From positions 124,001-188,000 of the forward strand of contig CAJQUN010000465.1 in the NCBI GenBank assembly GCA_907163345.1: a stretch of 64,000 nt of DNA. Direction: 5' to 3'. The DNA comes from Haberlea rhodopensis. Its lineage: Eukaryota > Streptophyta > Magnoliopsida > Lamiales > Gesneriaceae. A model generated the notes under the pieces. It had not been told where the DNA came from and ran no database searches. It saw nothing but the letters and a program-made list of their open reading frames with translations. The position numbers and the translations under genes were made by a program. Below, piece by piece: positions 24,907-39,198 of this stretch (position 1 is its first letter; each line of letters opens with the position of its first letter).

Positions 24907-25995
24907 TGTAAGTACCCTGTTGCCTTAAGTGTAGATCTAAGTGCAATAAGAGCTAAGTATGCATAAATCAGAGTATAAAATTTTTGTCGATGCCCAGAGC
25001 TATTAAGATTACAGTGCCAAAATAAAATTCCAAAAGGATTAATTACATTCCCAACCAAATGAATGTTAATCATATAGCTTTACACTACTCCTAGAGTAGA
25101 GACTATACAGAAGAATCATGTTCTGCTATACCAAAAGCACTCCTCACTAGCTCACGCATCAACCCGTCCTTTGCCCTTCCTGCCAAAATGTACCTACAGG
25201 AACAACCCCAAACCCATGAGCATGTAACAAACCATATTCACAATGATATGATTGAATATAGAAATGTATAAACCGTAAATACGAATCACTTCCTGTATTT
25301 AATACATTTAATGCTCCATTTGGTTGTCCCTGTACCACAATCATAATCAATGGATTATAACACCAATAATGTGTGTCATGACATGCATCCATTCCATCAA
25401 TACCATATCCAATTTCCAATCTTATTATATCAGTGGCATAATACCCCTCGCGTTAACATGACAGTGGAAATACCCATCGCTTAGACAATACCAGCGGCAA
25501 ATAATATCCATCGCTATAATATGACAGCGGCGTGTTCATCGCTTCTACATATTAGCGGCAAATATTCTCGCATCGCAACGGTATGAGAGCGGCAAGTATT
25601 CACATCGCTACGCCACTGGCGGCAAGTATTCTTCATTACTGGAATATAATCTCGACTTACAATCACATGCACCAATGTATCCAATGAGTGTATACAACCA
25701 TAATGCATAACCAAATTCATGTATGCAAATGCATAACCAATGTATGTATGCAACCATGATGCATAGCCCAACAATTATATGTAACCAAAATGCATAATCC
25801 AATACGTAAAAATACGTTTTACCATCCGATGCCCGTACGTCTCACTACGTACCTTTGTTCCAAAAGTGGAGATGTCGCAGGACTTTATCTCCTTGGTTGT
25901 GTTCCAAAAGCGGTCTAATAACCGAAGGCCGGGTGATCGAAGGGTAATGCACCGACCAACCGGGGACCAACACAAGCGAGTAGAATGGGGGAAAC
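24907..25995 (-). repeat. S-type LTR, interrupted at 25996
   Basis: Begins TGTAAGTACCCTG and matches the reverse complement of 18322-18812. Further on it shares with the solo LTR at 46290-48371 the GCCCGTACGT...ACGTACC inverted repeat (25833-25851) and a CAAAAGTGGA block. Short CATCGC/AGCGGC hairpins fill 25435-25630. It is cut by the LARD LTR at 25996, and its remainder would lie right of the window. Confidence 0.7.
25435..25630. repeat. Short hairpin array (CATCGCT...AGCGGCA units)
   Basis: Six or so units alternate a CATCGC-type arm and an AGCGGC-type arm around 10-15-base loops that change from unit to unit. Same style as the arrays in the LARD internal region. Confidence 0.7.
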
Positions 25996-26553
25996 TGTGA
26001 TGCCCGGGGATTAATGGTGTTAATCCCGATGTAGTAATGATCCTTTATGGATTTTAATTGTGCAATTATGAATTAATGCGGTTTTGGGACTCCCGGGGGG
26101 GATTTTAAATCCGGTATTTGGAGTCGTTGGATCCAAGGGATGAGATTGTATTCTCATCGTGGTCATAACCTTGGAATTTGGTCTTTAGTGGGTTTTGGGG
26201 TCCGGAGTACTTTGTACTGGGGCAGATAATGGAAACAGAGATTGGGAGGTAATTATTGAATACAGATGATTTTTAATGAGTCATGATGTATTTGTGGAAG
26301 GATTGGTATTTTCGAGTTTTGGTACTATATATACCAAGTGGACTCGGTATTCCGTCATTTGGCACGGAACCCTTCTCTCTCTCCCCTCTCTCCATGCTCA
26401 AACCCTTCCCCCATTTCCCCTCTTTTGCTCTTGGAAGAAAAATCGTAGGTAGCATGGCTCGGGAGCTGGTTTTCTCGAAGATAATCAGGTATTAATCTTC
26501 CCCTCGCCATTGTCTTCAATTTGGTAGTAGTATTGTAGAGTTTGGTTGGGTTT
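25996..26553 (+). repeat. LARD-family LTR start, cut by a second LARD
   Basis: TGTGATGCCCGGGG start, then the same sequence as 26554-27105 up to the phrase GTTTGGTTGGGTTT, where a new LTR start begins at 26554. The interrupting LARD therefore jumped about 560 bp into an older LTR of its own family. TSD candidate ggttt (26549-26553); its right partner is outside the window. Confidence 0.8.
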
Positions 26554-27284
26554 TGTGATGCCCGGGGATTAATGGTGTTAATCCCGGTGTGGTAATAATC
26601 CTTAATGGATTTTTATTGTGGCAATTATGAATTAATTGTGGTTTTGGGACTCCCGGGGATTTAAAATCCGGTATTTGAAGTCGTTGGACCCAAGGGATGA
26701 GATTGTATTCTCGTCGTGGTGATAACCTTGGAATTTGGTCTTTGGTGTGATTTGGGGTCCGGAGTACTTTGTACTGGGGCTGTTAATGGAAATAGAGTTT
26801 GGCAGGTAATTATTGAAATCAGATGACTTTTAAAGAGTCATGACGTATTTGTGAAGGGATTGGTATTTTGGAGTTTTGGTACTATATATACCAAGTAGAC
26901 TCGATATTCCGTCATTAGACGGATTCCCTCTCTCTCTCCCTCTCTCTCTAACGCGCCCAACCCTTCCCCCATTTCCCTCTTTTCTCCCTTGGAGGAGAAA
27001 TCGTTGGTAGCTTGGCTAGGGAGCCGGTTTTCTCGAAGATAATCAGGTATTCATCTTCCCCTCACCATTGTCTTCGATTTGGTAGTAGTATTGTAGAGTT
27101 TGGTTGGGTTTTAAATTGGTTATGGAATTTGGGGATTTTTGGTTAAAATCCAATATTGAGTTTTTGGAGTTTTTATTGGTTTTAAATGGTGTATTTGAGG
27201 TGTTGAAGGTGTATGAGGTGTTGGTTCTGAGTTTGGGTGTGAAAAACACAATGGAAGCTCAAGTTTTTCGGAAAATCGCAGGGG

Positions 27285-27495
27285 GCGATCGATCGCCGAG
27301 GAGGGGCGATCGATCGCGACGAGCAGCTCAATTTTTGGTGACGATGAACAGTGCTGGGGATCGATCGCGTGGTCTCGGCGATCGATCGTGAGTGGGTTTC
27401 CGATCGATCGCGAGGGTTGGCGATCGATCGCGGAGAGACGCTGTTTGGCCACTGGTTGGAGGCGATCGATCGCGACGAAATGGGCGATCGATCAC
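27285..27495. repeat. CGATCGATCG palindrome cluster 5
   Basis: Six perfect and two degenerate cores. Centre spacings are 21, 51, 21, 22, 20, 42, 22 bp. Read in LTR orientation, the minus-strand LARD clusters at 55349 and 61705 give nearly the same series. Confidence 0.92.
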
Positions 27496-28220
27496 CGCTT
27501 GCAGCTTTTTGTTTTCTGAATTTTTTTGGAAAATGTCGGGATTTTGGAATCGAGGTTTGAGTGGCCCGTTTCCGGGAAAATGTCTACATTCCAATGGGAA
27601 TGCTATACTTTTAAAATGGATTGGTTGGAACCTTAGTTAATAAAACGGAATTCTTGGTAAGGTTTTTGGCTATCTATTAAACTTATGAATTGGTATATTT
27701 GGGTATAATGCATGCTTAGCCGAGGGGCTTTTATTTTTGGTATCGTCATGGATGGACGATAGGTTTGGAAGTTGTGAACGTGCTTGGGCACGTGATTGCA
27801 TGCCTATGTTTAATTGAGAGTTATTTGCATGTTAGCACTTAACTCGTCGGGTCGTGGGACTCAGGCAAGGTTGGACTCGAGCTACGGGATTATAAGGTAC
27901 GTATAACGTACGAGTATGGCCTATTATAATGTTGCAACTGTGAAGTACATGTATGTGGTATTTGCAATAAACATATATTGAAATACATGGAAAATGGTAC
28001 TGGCAATAAATGAATAGTGAAATGCATGGTATATGGTAATGCGATAAGTGAACATACATTGGGAATTATATGGTGCCGCTTTCGAGCGAGCAATGATTTG
28101 TCGCCGTTGAGCGACCATCGGTTATGACGCCGCTATTGTTGAGCGGGCGTGGGGTTAATATGCCGCTATTGTAGAGCGAGCTATGATATAGAACTATGGA
28201 ATCATTGGCTAGATACATGT

Positions 28221-31081
28221 TGTGAGGGCCCGATCCTAATGTGGTGTTTAGTTAACACATAATGATTAATTTGCGTAAACAGCGGAAGATTTATTTCAAA
28301 GATCTTATCAAATGGCCCTAAAATTTTTTCGCTTTTAGGTGATACATATATAGTGATACTGAAAATACGTAATTCCAGTTTCCAATTTAACATGTTGAGC
28401 ATAACATCCATATCAAGTATAAATCAACCAGTAGTAGAATACTTAAAATACAGATACTCGGGGCATACCCCGGAAATTCACAACATAATTAAAAATATTC
28501 TAACAACTACTGGGACGCAAAACATAAAATATAAACCTGAGCTCGCTCTCAAGGAGCTCTGGTATCTCTCGATACGTCGCTGCAAGCATCGTCACTATGT
28601 CCTCCTGTAAAGCCTGTCATGTCCGAACAACAAAAGACATGACAGCCCCCACAAAGGGGGTCAGTACCCCAGTACGAGAAATAAATAAATCATGTCAAGT
28701 GACAAAGTATCATGCAATGCATACCATGTATGACTGCGATGTATGAATGGGTACAAGGAATCGAATATCAAGATACCAAAAATCGGAGTCCAAAGGAAGG
28801 TATCATCAAATCATCAAAGCTCGAGCAGAGGGTGACAGTATACGTACATTGCGCTAGGAAAACTCATCCTATGTACGTTACTGCATCCAGCCCTCGTGTC
28901 TAGGTCCGGTCGCACCTGCACGTGACTACAGTTACTACCTATACTGCCTGTCATTGCCATGCTCGTCGTACCCGACACTCAGAGTAAGTCAACTCAGTCA
29001 AATCATGGATATCAAAGGAATGATAGATCAATATGATATGCCCATGAATCATTTATGCATCAAATGACATATGCAACTCAATATATCATGCATTCTCATG
29101 TGAAAGTATATACAAATCATGTAATTTCACATATCATGTAATCCAAGACATTCATCATGTCATATAGTCACATAAGAATCATATAGTGACAAATAAGTCA
29201 TATAAATCAAATAATGACATATAAGGCCATACATTAGCATCATTACACGTCTTTGCCAGACGTCATGATAAAACTCATTTCAACGTACCTCAAACCGTTA
29301 GCTAATTACCAAGTGATCCTTGAATCGATCTCAGGATTAATAAACCTGGTCATAACAGTTCCAAATACAACTTAATGTCACACACTAGCCTGAAACATAT
29401 CAAAATAAAACCCAAACTTAGACCCAAAACCAATTCTCTAAATTTCAGCCTGCGCGACCGTAGAGATCGGCTCATAACTTGTCCGATACTTAATAAAATC
29501 ACATGGGTTCAATTTATTTTCAAAGCTAACTCAAAAATGAACATTTCCTCAGTTCAACTCATCTTCAAATTCGTTCATTTAGCCTAGGTAAAATGGCCAA
29601 GAACAATCTGCTGGAAAACATGACAATTCACCAAATTCCAGCCTGACCCATTTTCGTATAAAATTCGTAATAAATTAATATGATGTCCAAAAGACTTGAG
29701 GCTAGTGGGACAATCACGAAAACCCAAAGTACTACAGTTCATATTTGAAGTCCAGAAGCTATTTCGCTCATCTAGAGGCACATGCAAAACAAAGTATGGC
29801 AGTTTTAAAAATACTTATACACTCTGTTTTGACAGAGTGAGCAGTTCTAGTCAAAAGTGCATATCTTGCACAAATAAACTCCAAATCATGTGAGGCCAGT
29901 TTCTAATGCAAGATAACGCAAAATTTTACAACTCTTATTCAGACACCAAGGTCAAAATCGTAGCACATGTTGCCCAGTTTTACCAAGAACACACTGCATG
30001 TGCAACCCGCCTACATGCATTTTCCAGATTGTGCACCTTGTGGTAAAAACATCATAACTCATTCATTTTAAGTCCACATCGTCTCAAATTTTAACCACAG
30101 GACGAAAACACATATATCTACAACTTGTATTTGAATACGAACATCAAATTCGGAAAAGAATTTACCCAGAAACTCGAAGAACTCGATGCATAAAACTCGC
30201 ATGCACTAAATTTCCAGATTTTACACATATTGGTAAAATGTTCATAACGTTTTCATCAGAATTCCAAATTAGTCGAATTTACTGTCAAATCGAAGGTATT
30301 CCAACAAGATACAACTTGTATTTGAATCGTAACCTCAAATTCGAAACTTAACTAAACCCAAAATTCGAAATGACAGATACATGCATGCTGAAATTTGTTG
30401 CACACTTTTTGACAGCAAGTTATCTCTACATTTCTCATGCCAAGACTCATAAATTTCGATCCTTAAACGACACCAAGGTATATAAAACTCAATAAAAGTG
30501 TTATACCTTCAATAATATTCAAGATTGAAGCTTCAAAACATCAACCCAAAACAGCCCAAGTTCCACAATGAAGCTGCCACTTGAATCCTTGCTCCAAATC
30601 CCAAAATTCTTGAACCACTATACTACTCTAGCCTTGATCTTCTTAAAGCCTATCTTGCATGTGGATTTTATTCAAGGTTGCAAGAGGATTTGGGCAAGAA
30701 ATATGGCCAATTGTTTTCGAAATTGTAGAGAGAGAGAGAGGAGGAGTGGTTTTTGTCTTGCAAAATGATCTTGCATGGTATTAAAGAGGTGGGGTGATAG
30801 TTTCAAGGTTTTGGGTGAATATTTTTAATGCTTAATGGTTAGTGGGAGTCCAAGTGTCCCTTGCAATTCCCATTGTCTTGCATGGTATACATGAGCATGG
30901 TATATATGTGTATATAGCCGTGTATATGCATGTATATACATATGTATTTTTAATTCAATCGAATACAGGGTGTCGTGATCCGGAACTCCTTAAATCATAG
31001 TGTCGACTTTTTAATCATACGGGTTTGCTTAAGAATCGTTAATCTGGATTAATCATACTTAATTAGCAACGGGGCCTTACA
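28221..31081 (-). repeat. 3' LTR of the gypsy element at 28221-38360
   Basis: 2861 bp. Same layout as its partner at 35498. The hairpin ACAGCCCCC-ACAAA-GGGGGT at about 28644-28661 matches the motif in other LTR families. The small open frames occur in both LTR copies and are not genes. Confidence 0.93.
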
Positions 31082-31599
31082 CTTCTTCCCCTCTTAAAAT
31101 GATTTCGTCCTCGAAATCGCAAAACTTAGTATAACTCAATAAATTAAATCATATGAGATTTTTCAATCTCATTCATAGATACATAAGAATCATCATGTAT
31201 CAATAACAACTGATGTGGTAGTGTCAACGATATACCACTGAATCAAACTTCTCTATTATTCCACAAGGTTCAAAATATCAAGGCAACATCATACCTCACT
31301 TAACGAATCATATTGATCATCGCAAAGGTAATATCTTCATATTTACCTGATTCTCAACTCGAAGTCTAACGATATATTTCTCTTTGGCGTAGCAAATTTG
31401 CTCACCTGAAGCCAATTTCAATCATTTTCGTGAAACATTTATCGTTCCTAGCATTTCCTCAACAATCTCAAGTTATGCCAAAAATTCCTTATCAATTTCC
31501 TATCATCATATCAGCGATTGGTAATTCTGGCTCTACAAAACCTGAACCGATGTCATCCCAAAAGTTGTCCGAAGCTTAAATTATAGGAATATTTCCATT

Positions 31600-33365
31600 G
31601 GTGCACAATAAATTTTTGTCAATTCTCACTAAATTCATCACTATTAATCGAGACATAGATTCCAAAGTCTGGATAATTCTCTCAGTTTGTCCATATGGAT
31701 AGGTATGCTAAGCAATACTCATTGCTAACTTAGTATCCATTACATTCTGAAAATAGTTTCGAATTCTGATATTATCCTCGGATCTCAATCAGATACATCT
31801 ATTACAGAACTCACTGTAACTAAACCACATTATCCATATCTTAAACATGCCGTCTTCTCATAGACATATAGACTATCATATGAAATCACTATCTTGTATT
31901 GAATAGTCAATCAATTCCGATTCAACTTGTTTTCACAATCTCTGTTTGTAAATATTTTAGCTATAAAACTCAAAACTAGAAATTTCCCAAATTTCATTGT
32001 GGTACTTACAAATCCTGTAATATCCCATTAGGTCTCGTATTTTTATCTTGACCTGTTGGCATGTCAAACAATTTGCCACAAAATTCAAAAATTTCTTTCT
32101 TTATACCATCTCATCATAAATAGGATCTCGAGAATGATACATCTCATCATTCCCAGAATAACACTATGTTCTCTATAGTGTGCTTTCTGCTGTAATACGT
32201 CTTCCAAATCAGTAAAATTCGATGCTATATACTGATTTTTCATTCGCAACCACCACTAAATGACATACTAAATTTACTTGGTTGATAAGACAGAACCAAT
32301 TTCTTAACTCAATACCTGTATGGGTCTGTCCTTCGAGTCTTTCCGATCGTCAAAATCAGATGTTATCAAACTGCAAAGCAAACTTCGATGCTACCATTGC
32401 ACCTTGCACTTTTAGGTTCAGTGCATCTGCTATTAGTTTCATTTTCCTTGATTTATATTGACAATCAAAGTCAAATTCTTTAATAAATCCAGTTATCGCT
32501 TATATCTCAAGAATATGCAATCATCTTTTCATGATACATTAGAACATATCTTCGAATCTTTGACATACGTATTTGCACAACTACATATCTCCCTGAACCA
32601 GTTAACCACATCGACATTGGGGCTGTAGTTCACTTCCATTTTAATTATGACAACCGCTTTCACATTCATCTGACCAAATGAAACTCAAATTTCTTCTTGG
32701 TCAATTGGTTCATAAGACAGGCTATCCTAGAATATCCTTCCGTAAAAGCCTGTAGTATCTGTCAAAATTCATAAAACTTTTCATCTTGAGTACAATGATT
32801 GGTCTTGGCCAAATTAGTACTATCTTTACTTTACTGAAATCAACAGGTATCTGGTGAGATGATATCACCTATCCCAAAACAACACTTGATTCAACCAAGA
32901 TTTACATTTCAATAACTTGGTACACCCTTTGAGCTTCACGAAGCGTCTGAAAAATAAATCACATGTGTTCTGTGTAGTTCCTTCCGGATCTCGTATACAC
33001 TAGTATACCACTGATGAATATGATTACACTTCCGCCCAAAAGTTACGAAAAATTTCTTCATCAAATTCATAACTCTACGGGTATAGTTGTCAGACCACAC
33101 GATATTTTAAAAAATTCAAAATGCCTTATCTGGTTTGATCAACTGCCTAGAGAATATTTTCTCTTCTGACTCAAACTGATGGTAACCAGAGTAAAAATCG
33201 TTCTTCTTATACATTAAAGTTCCTTACAACTTGATCAATTACTTTTCGATCCGAGGCAGCGTGTAATTATTCTTGACAATAGCCCGATTCAACTACCTTT
33301 AATCGATACACATACTCATCATATCATTTTTCTTCTTCACGAACAATACTGATGTTTCCTCAAGT
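31600..33365 (-). pseudogene. Decayed gypsy pol (RT, RNase H, integrase)
   Basis: On the minus strand, conserved blocks follow in the correct order. There is an RT block resembling VxKKxDxxxxCIDxRxLN near 33360-33250, a DLRSGYHQL-like block near 33210-33170, and an EGFSRIAxPL-like block near 32750-32660. An RNase H end with an ADALSRK-like motif lies near 32475-32397, an HHCC end (CxxCQxxK-like, then RPxGxLQ) near 32095-32010, and an integrase AxHPQTDGQSERTIQ-like block near 31735-31665. Stops and frame changes separate them, so no product is possible. Only remnants of gag could lie in 33400-35480; none was clear. Confidence 0.75.
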
Positions 33366-35482
33366 GACATAAGTACCCGTATCAAGGAGATTCTGCAACT
33401 ATTCTTTTGTATCTGTCAACTCTGTTGATGACATTCCGTATAGTGCTTTCGATATCAAATCTATTCCTTATCATCAACGAATAGTTAAAATCAATTTCAT
33501 TCTTTAGTGAAAATTCTTTCATTTCCTCAGGAAAATCTTGGTAGGTTTTCTTACCTCTATAATATCAGTCAACCTCGACTCTTTTTGATAAGCATCAACT
33601 GCTTATTATCAAATATCCCTCATTTTCCAAGTATTGCAACCACAATATGTTCATAGCTGATACTATCAGTATCTTAGCTTGTTATTCGTGGCGATAAACA
33701 TTTCATTTGTATCCAGAAGACGGTTAAAAATTCATTATACCCTGAAATCAACTTACGATATCCTCAAAATTTATCAGAGTATCCATGCCCTTGATACAAT
33801 CAAAACCATATTTCGACAACATCATTTAATTCAAATCCACAACACTATCAACAAACTGTAATCTGCAGTTCATTGTTGCAAGTGTGGATAGTATAATTAT
33901 CACTGCTGGTGTATTTTCCCAATCATCATTATCAATGCACATTTGATGCAATATATGAAACCAATTATTTTATCTCAAATCAAACTCGTGCCATGTGACC
34001 AATACACAACATGTCTCTGTGATCACTAGCATCTCTATCATTGCCAAAATCGAAATGGTTATATATCCTGGAGACATCTCAATCCCATTGTCAAGGTATA
34101 CTCTCTGGTCTACAGGTAATTAACTGCTGCTGAAACTGAGTGGTCGTAAAGAATAACCACCATGATATCTACCCCTAGCTCAGGGTATTTGTTGTTATGG
34201 CTGCATCTATCGTACGGACATGCTTTGACTGGCCACAATCTGTATTAGTTCTTCTTATTCTTTCACATGGATGAGTAAATATTTATATCCACAGTGACCT
34301 CAAAAGATTTGGAAATCTACAACCTCATAGTCCCTTTAGAACTACTAGAGCTGGATAAATTTGAGTGATATTTCTGAAACTTTTCCAGGACTACTTGGAT
34401 TATCCCAATGATAGTCACTTCATTAATCTTTAATCCAGTTCTAATTACTTCGCACCACATTGGTGTCTTATTCCTTAGTCAAAAACTAATCTCTTCACTA
34501 GTGAATAGCTATTGAGATTAAGCAGATATTTCCATTTCTCAAGTCCACGATAATCAATTATCATTTTCCATGTCATCAACATGATCTTCTCGTAAACATC
34601 TTTTCCCGTAACAAAAGAGGAAAACTCGTCTTCCATCACTACCATTACTCTGGATATTCTCATGTAAAAGAGTTCAGAGTGAAGTTTTTATTCATTGTTC
34701 GGACACATAGACTGGAACTAAATTACAACAGTCCCCACATCCAAGTCCTCATTCAAACCAAATCTCGTTATTTCTTACAACAACTATATTCTATTCTTCA
34801 ATTGAATATCACTATTTTCAATATCCTCAAGTTCTAAATAATCATCTCGACGTACACAAAATTTGACGTAAACTCATACGTATAACTTTGGTCTTTCAGA
34901 CTTAAATTCCTGATGTCAATCGACACAAAGCGTTTTAGTTAGTTCTAGTGTCATCCCACTAATCACAAGGATTTAGTCCCAAGGTGATAAATAATATTCC
35001 CAATAATGAACGCATTATCACTAAGGTATAATTCAATTAACAGTTTGCAGTGCCTACATGTTCGATAGATAGCTATTACAGTTCATACCACTGTTACCTG
35101 TCCAAACACTAACTGTCCAACATAAAATCAAAACATCATATAAAATCTCAAGTCAGAGATGTTCTCATCACTTATTCTACATCATCATCCGGTCAGCAAC
35201 TATCAGTGCTAACAAATAAAATTCTCAAATTCTCTAGAACATATGCAACTCAGCATTCAAATTCTCTACATTATATGCAAATCAGCATATTAAAATATTC
35301 AGAGATATGACATCTCGCTATCCTTGCTTAATAATCCATTACATGACTAACACTTCATTATCTAACATGTAATCATAGCAGGCAATAGCATATAAAATCA
35401 CATAGTCAGGCACATGCACAAACAATTCATTTGTGTCTATTCTCAGTGTCCTAACTCTAGTTCGAGCATATCCCAGATATAT

Positions 35483-35494
35483 GCTCTGATACCA
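35483..35494 (-). promoter_or_regulatory. Primer-binding site (initiator tRNA-Met)
   Basis: Reverse complement TGGTATCAGAGC, three bases inside the LTR edge at 35498. Confidence 0.9.
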
Positions 35495-35497
35495 TAA

Positions 35498-38360
35498 TGT
35501 GAGGGCCCGATCCTAATGTGGTGTTTAGTTAACACATAATGATTAATTTGCGTAAACAGCGGAAGATTTATTTCAAAGATCTTATCAAATGGCCCTAAAA
35601 TTTTTTCGCTTTTAGGTGATACATATATAGTGATACTGAAAATACGTAATTCCAGTTTCCAATTTAACATGTTGAGCATAACATCCATATCAAGTATAAA
35701 TCAACCAGTAGTAGAATACTTAAAATACAGATACTCGGGGCATACCCCGGAAATTCAAAACATAATTAAAAATATTCTAACAACTACTGGGACGCAAAAC
35801 ATAAAATATAAACCTGAGCTCGCTCTCAAGGAGCTCTGGTATCTCTCGATGCGTCGCTGCAAGCATCGTCACTATGTCCTCCTGTAAAGCCTGTCATGTC
35901 CGAACAACAAAAGACATGACAGCCCCCACAAAGGGGGTCAGTACCCCAGTACGAGAAATAAATAAATCATGTCAAGTGACAAAGTATCATGCAATGCATA
36001 CCATGTATGAATGCGATGTATGAATGGGTACAAGGAATCGAAAATCAAGATACCAAAAATCGGAGTCCAAAGGAAGGTATCATCAAATCATCAAAGCTCG
36101 AGCAGAGGGTGACAGTATACGTACATTGCGCTAGGAAAACTCATCCTATGTACGTTACTGCATCCAGCCCTCGTGTCTAGGTCCGGTCGCACCTGCACGT
36201 GACTACAGTTACTACCTATACTGCCTGTCATTGCCATGCTCGTCGTACCCGACACTCAGAGTAAGTCAACTCAGTCAAATCATGGATATCAAAGGAATGA
36301 TAGATCAATATGATATGCCCATGAATCATTTATGCATCAAATGACATATGCAACTCAATATATCATGCATTCTCATGTGAAAGTATATACAAATCATGTA
36401 ATTTCACATATCATGTAATCCAAGACATTCATCATGTCATATAGTCACATAAGAATCATATAGTGACAAATAAGTCATATAAATCAAATAATGACATATA
36501 AGGCCATACATTAGCATCATTACACGTCTTTGCCAGACGTCATGATAAAACTCATTTCAACGTACCTCAAACCGTTAGCTAATTACCAAGTGATCCTTGA
36601 ATCGATCTCAGGATTAATAAACCTGGTCATAACAGTTCCAAATACAACTTAATGTCACACACTAGCCTGAAACATATCAAAATAAAACCCAAACTTAGAC
36701 CCAAAACCAATTCTCTAAATGTCAGCCTGCGCGACCTTAGAGATCGGCTCATAACTTGTCCGATACTTAATAAAATCACATGGGTTCAATTTATTTTCAA
36801 AGCTAACTCAAAAATGAACATTTCATCAGTTCAACTCATCTTCAAATTCGTTCATTTAGCCTAGGTAAAATGGCCAAGAACAATCTGCTGGAAAACAGGA
36901 CAATTCACCAAATTCCAGCCTGACCCATTTTCGTATAAAATTCGTAATAAATTAATATGATGTCCAAAAGACTTGAGGCTAGTGGGACAATCACGAAACC
37001 CCAAATTAATGCAGTTCATATTTGAAGTCCAGAAGCTATTTCGCTCATCTAGAGGCACATGCAAAACAAAGTATGGCAGTTTTAAAAATACTTATACACT
37101 CTGTTTTGACAGAGTGAGCAGTTCTAGGAAAAAGTGCATATCTTGCACAAATAAACTCCAAATCATGTGAGGCCAGTTTCTAATGCAAGATAACGCAAAA
37201 GTTTACAACTCTTATTCAGACACCAAGGTCAAAATCGTAGCACAGTTTGCCCAGTGTTACCAAGAACACACTGCATGTGCAACCCGCCTACATGCATTTT
37301 TCAGATTGTGCACCTTGTGGTAAAAACATCATAACTCATTCATTTTAAGTCCACATCGTCTCAAATTTTAACCACAGGACGAAAACACATATATCTACAA
37401 CTTGTATTTGAATACCAACATCACATTCGGAAAATAATTTACCCAGAAACTCGAAGAACTCGATGCATAAAACTCGCATGCACTAAATTTCCAGATTTTA
37501 CACATATTGGTAAAATGTTCATAACTTTTTCATCAGAATTCCAAATTAGTCGAATTTACTGTCAAAGCGAAGGTATTCCAACAAGCTACAACTTGTATTT
37601 GAATCTCAACCTCAAATTCGAAACTTAACTAAACCCAAAATTCGAAATGACAGATACATGCATGCTGAAATTTGTTGCACACTTTTTGACAGCAAGTTAT
37701 CTCTACATTTCTCATGCCAAGACTCATAAATTTCGATCCTTAAACGACACCAAGGTATATAAAACTCAATAAAAGTGTTATACCTTCAATAATATTCAAG
37801 ATTGAAGCTTCAAAACATCAACCCAAAACAGCCCAAGTTCCACAATGAAGCTGCCACTTGAATCCTTGCTCCAAATCCCAAAATTCTTGAACCACTATAC
37901 TACTCTAGCCTTGATCTTCTTAAAGCCTATCTTGCATGTGGATTTTATTCAAGGTTGCAAGAGGATTTGGGCAAGAAATATGGCCAATTGTTTTCGAAAT
38001 TGTAAAGAGAGAGAGAGGAGGAGTGGTTTTTGTCTTGCAAAATGATCTTGCATGGTATTAAAAAGAGGTGGGGTGATAGTTTCAAGGTTTTGGGTGAATA
38101 TTTTTAATGCTTAATGGTTAGTGGGAGTCCAAGTGTCCCTTGCAATTCCCATTGTCTTGCATGGCATACATGAGCATGGTATACATGTGTATATAGCCGT
38201 GTATATGCATGTATATACATATGTATTTTTAATTCAATCGAATACAGGGTGTCGTGATCCGGAACTCCTTAAATCATAGTGTCGACTTTTTAATCATACG
38301 GGTTTGCTTAAGAATCGTTAATCTGGATTAATCATACTTAATTAGCAACGGGGCCTTACA
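35498..38360 (-). repeat. 5' LTR of the gypsy element at 28221-38360
   Basis: 2863 bp, TG/CA ends, flanked at 38361-38365 by the right copy of the catgt duplication. Immediately afterwards the LARD LTR resumes. Confidence 0.93.
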
Positions 38361-39198
38361 CATGTGATATCTATGGTACCTTATTTGATGATTTAATCCT
38401 ATTTGAATATGGAATTGGTGTAACAGGAATGGTTTTAGTTGATCAATGAAATGATCAACTGGCTTTTGAGAATTTAATGGTTTGGATTATTTTGAGAACA
38501 TGGACAATACAGGGGATCCCGGATGAGGATGATACCATCCAGGGAGTATCATTTAAATTCATGGCATTTACATTCTGTAAATTATGAACTGCAATATTAT
38601 GATTATTGGATTTGTAGTATTGGTATGCTCACCCCGTGGGGGGGCTGTCTCTGTTGGGACAGGTGATACAGGTGTAGCAGCAGCTTTGGAGTTGAGCTCG
38701 GGCTGTTGATTAGAGGTACTTCCAGGATTGAGGTACCAGAGCTGGTTGTATAAGTACATAGATCCAGAGTTGAGATCGAGATGTGCTTGGGAGGTGCTTC
38801 CAGCATTGAAGTACCAGTAACGGTGCCTGGTAGAGTATTTCATACATTAGATACACGCTTATTCATTGGGTGCTCTCATGTGTGTACGTTTTTACGTGTA
38901 TATTGAATGTATAAATGGGCAATGGTTTTCTCTCTTCATTTATGGTTTGCATGCAATTAAATACGGAATTGCTAAATGAACAGAGAGCATGTTAGTGTAT
39001 TATTAGGGTGCATACTATGAAAGTGGTTTTGATTGGGGAAGTTGAACATTATGGGGCTCTAATGCAAGAAATTTTATAGATGGTATATGATGTTATACTT
39101 GTATATGGTTTTCTTCCCATGATAATATGATTGTATGCACTAATGGCATGTATTAATACACTAATAACGGGTTAAAGGCACGGAGGTCCTTACATTAG

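Larger units (their letters stand above)
28221..38360 (-). mobile_element. Complete but dead Ty3/gypsy element, TSD catgt
   Basis: LTRs 28221-31081 and 35498-38360 (TGTGAGGGCCC...GGGGCCTTACA), perfect duplications catgt (28216-28220 and 38361-38365), primer site 35483-35494, polypurine tract about 31082-31097 with the TTCGAGGACGAAAT signature. The internal 4.4 kb reads on the minus strand as gag-pol full of stops and indels. The two LTRs differ at many scattered positions, so the insertion is older than the LARD at 53703 or the gypsy at 1-8190. Confidence 0.95.
26554..39194 (+). repeat. 5' LTR of the LARD, split by a nested gypsy element
   Basis: LTR parts 26554-28220 and 38366-39194 together make about 2.5 kb and match the solo LTR at 21448-23843 end to end. 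Contains TATATATA at 26883-26890, palindrome cluster 5, the GTACGT-ATA-ACGTAC inverted repeat (27899-27913), the hairpin stretch 28072-28175 and the CACCCC-GGGGGCTGTC motif (about 38630-38648). Ends GGTCCTTACA at 39194. Confidence 0.88.

Noticed and set aside
29375..30768. Series of open frames with near-copies at 36652-38045.
   Set aside because: Both sets lie in the two LTRs of the gypsy element at 28221-38360 and change at ordinary LTR divergence without frame preservation.
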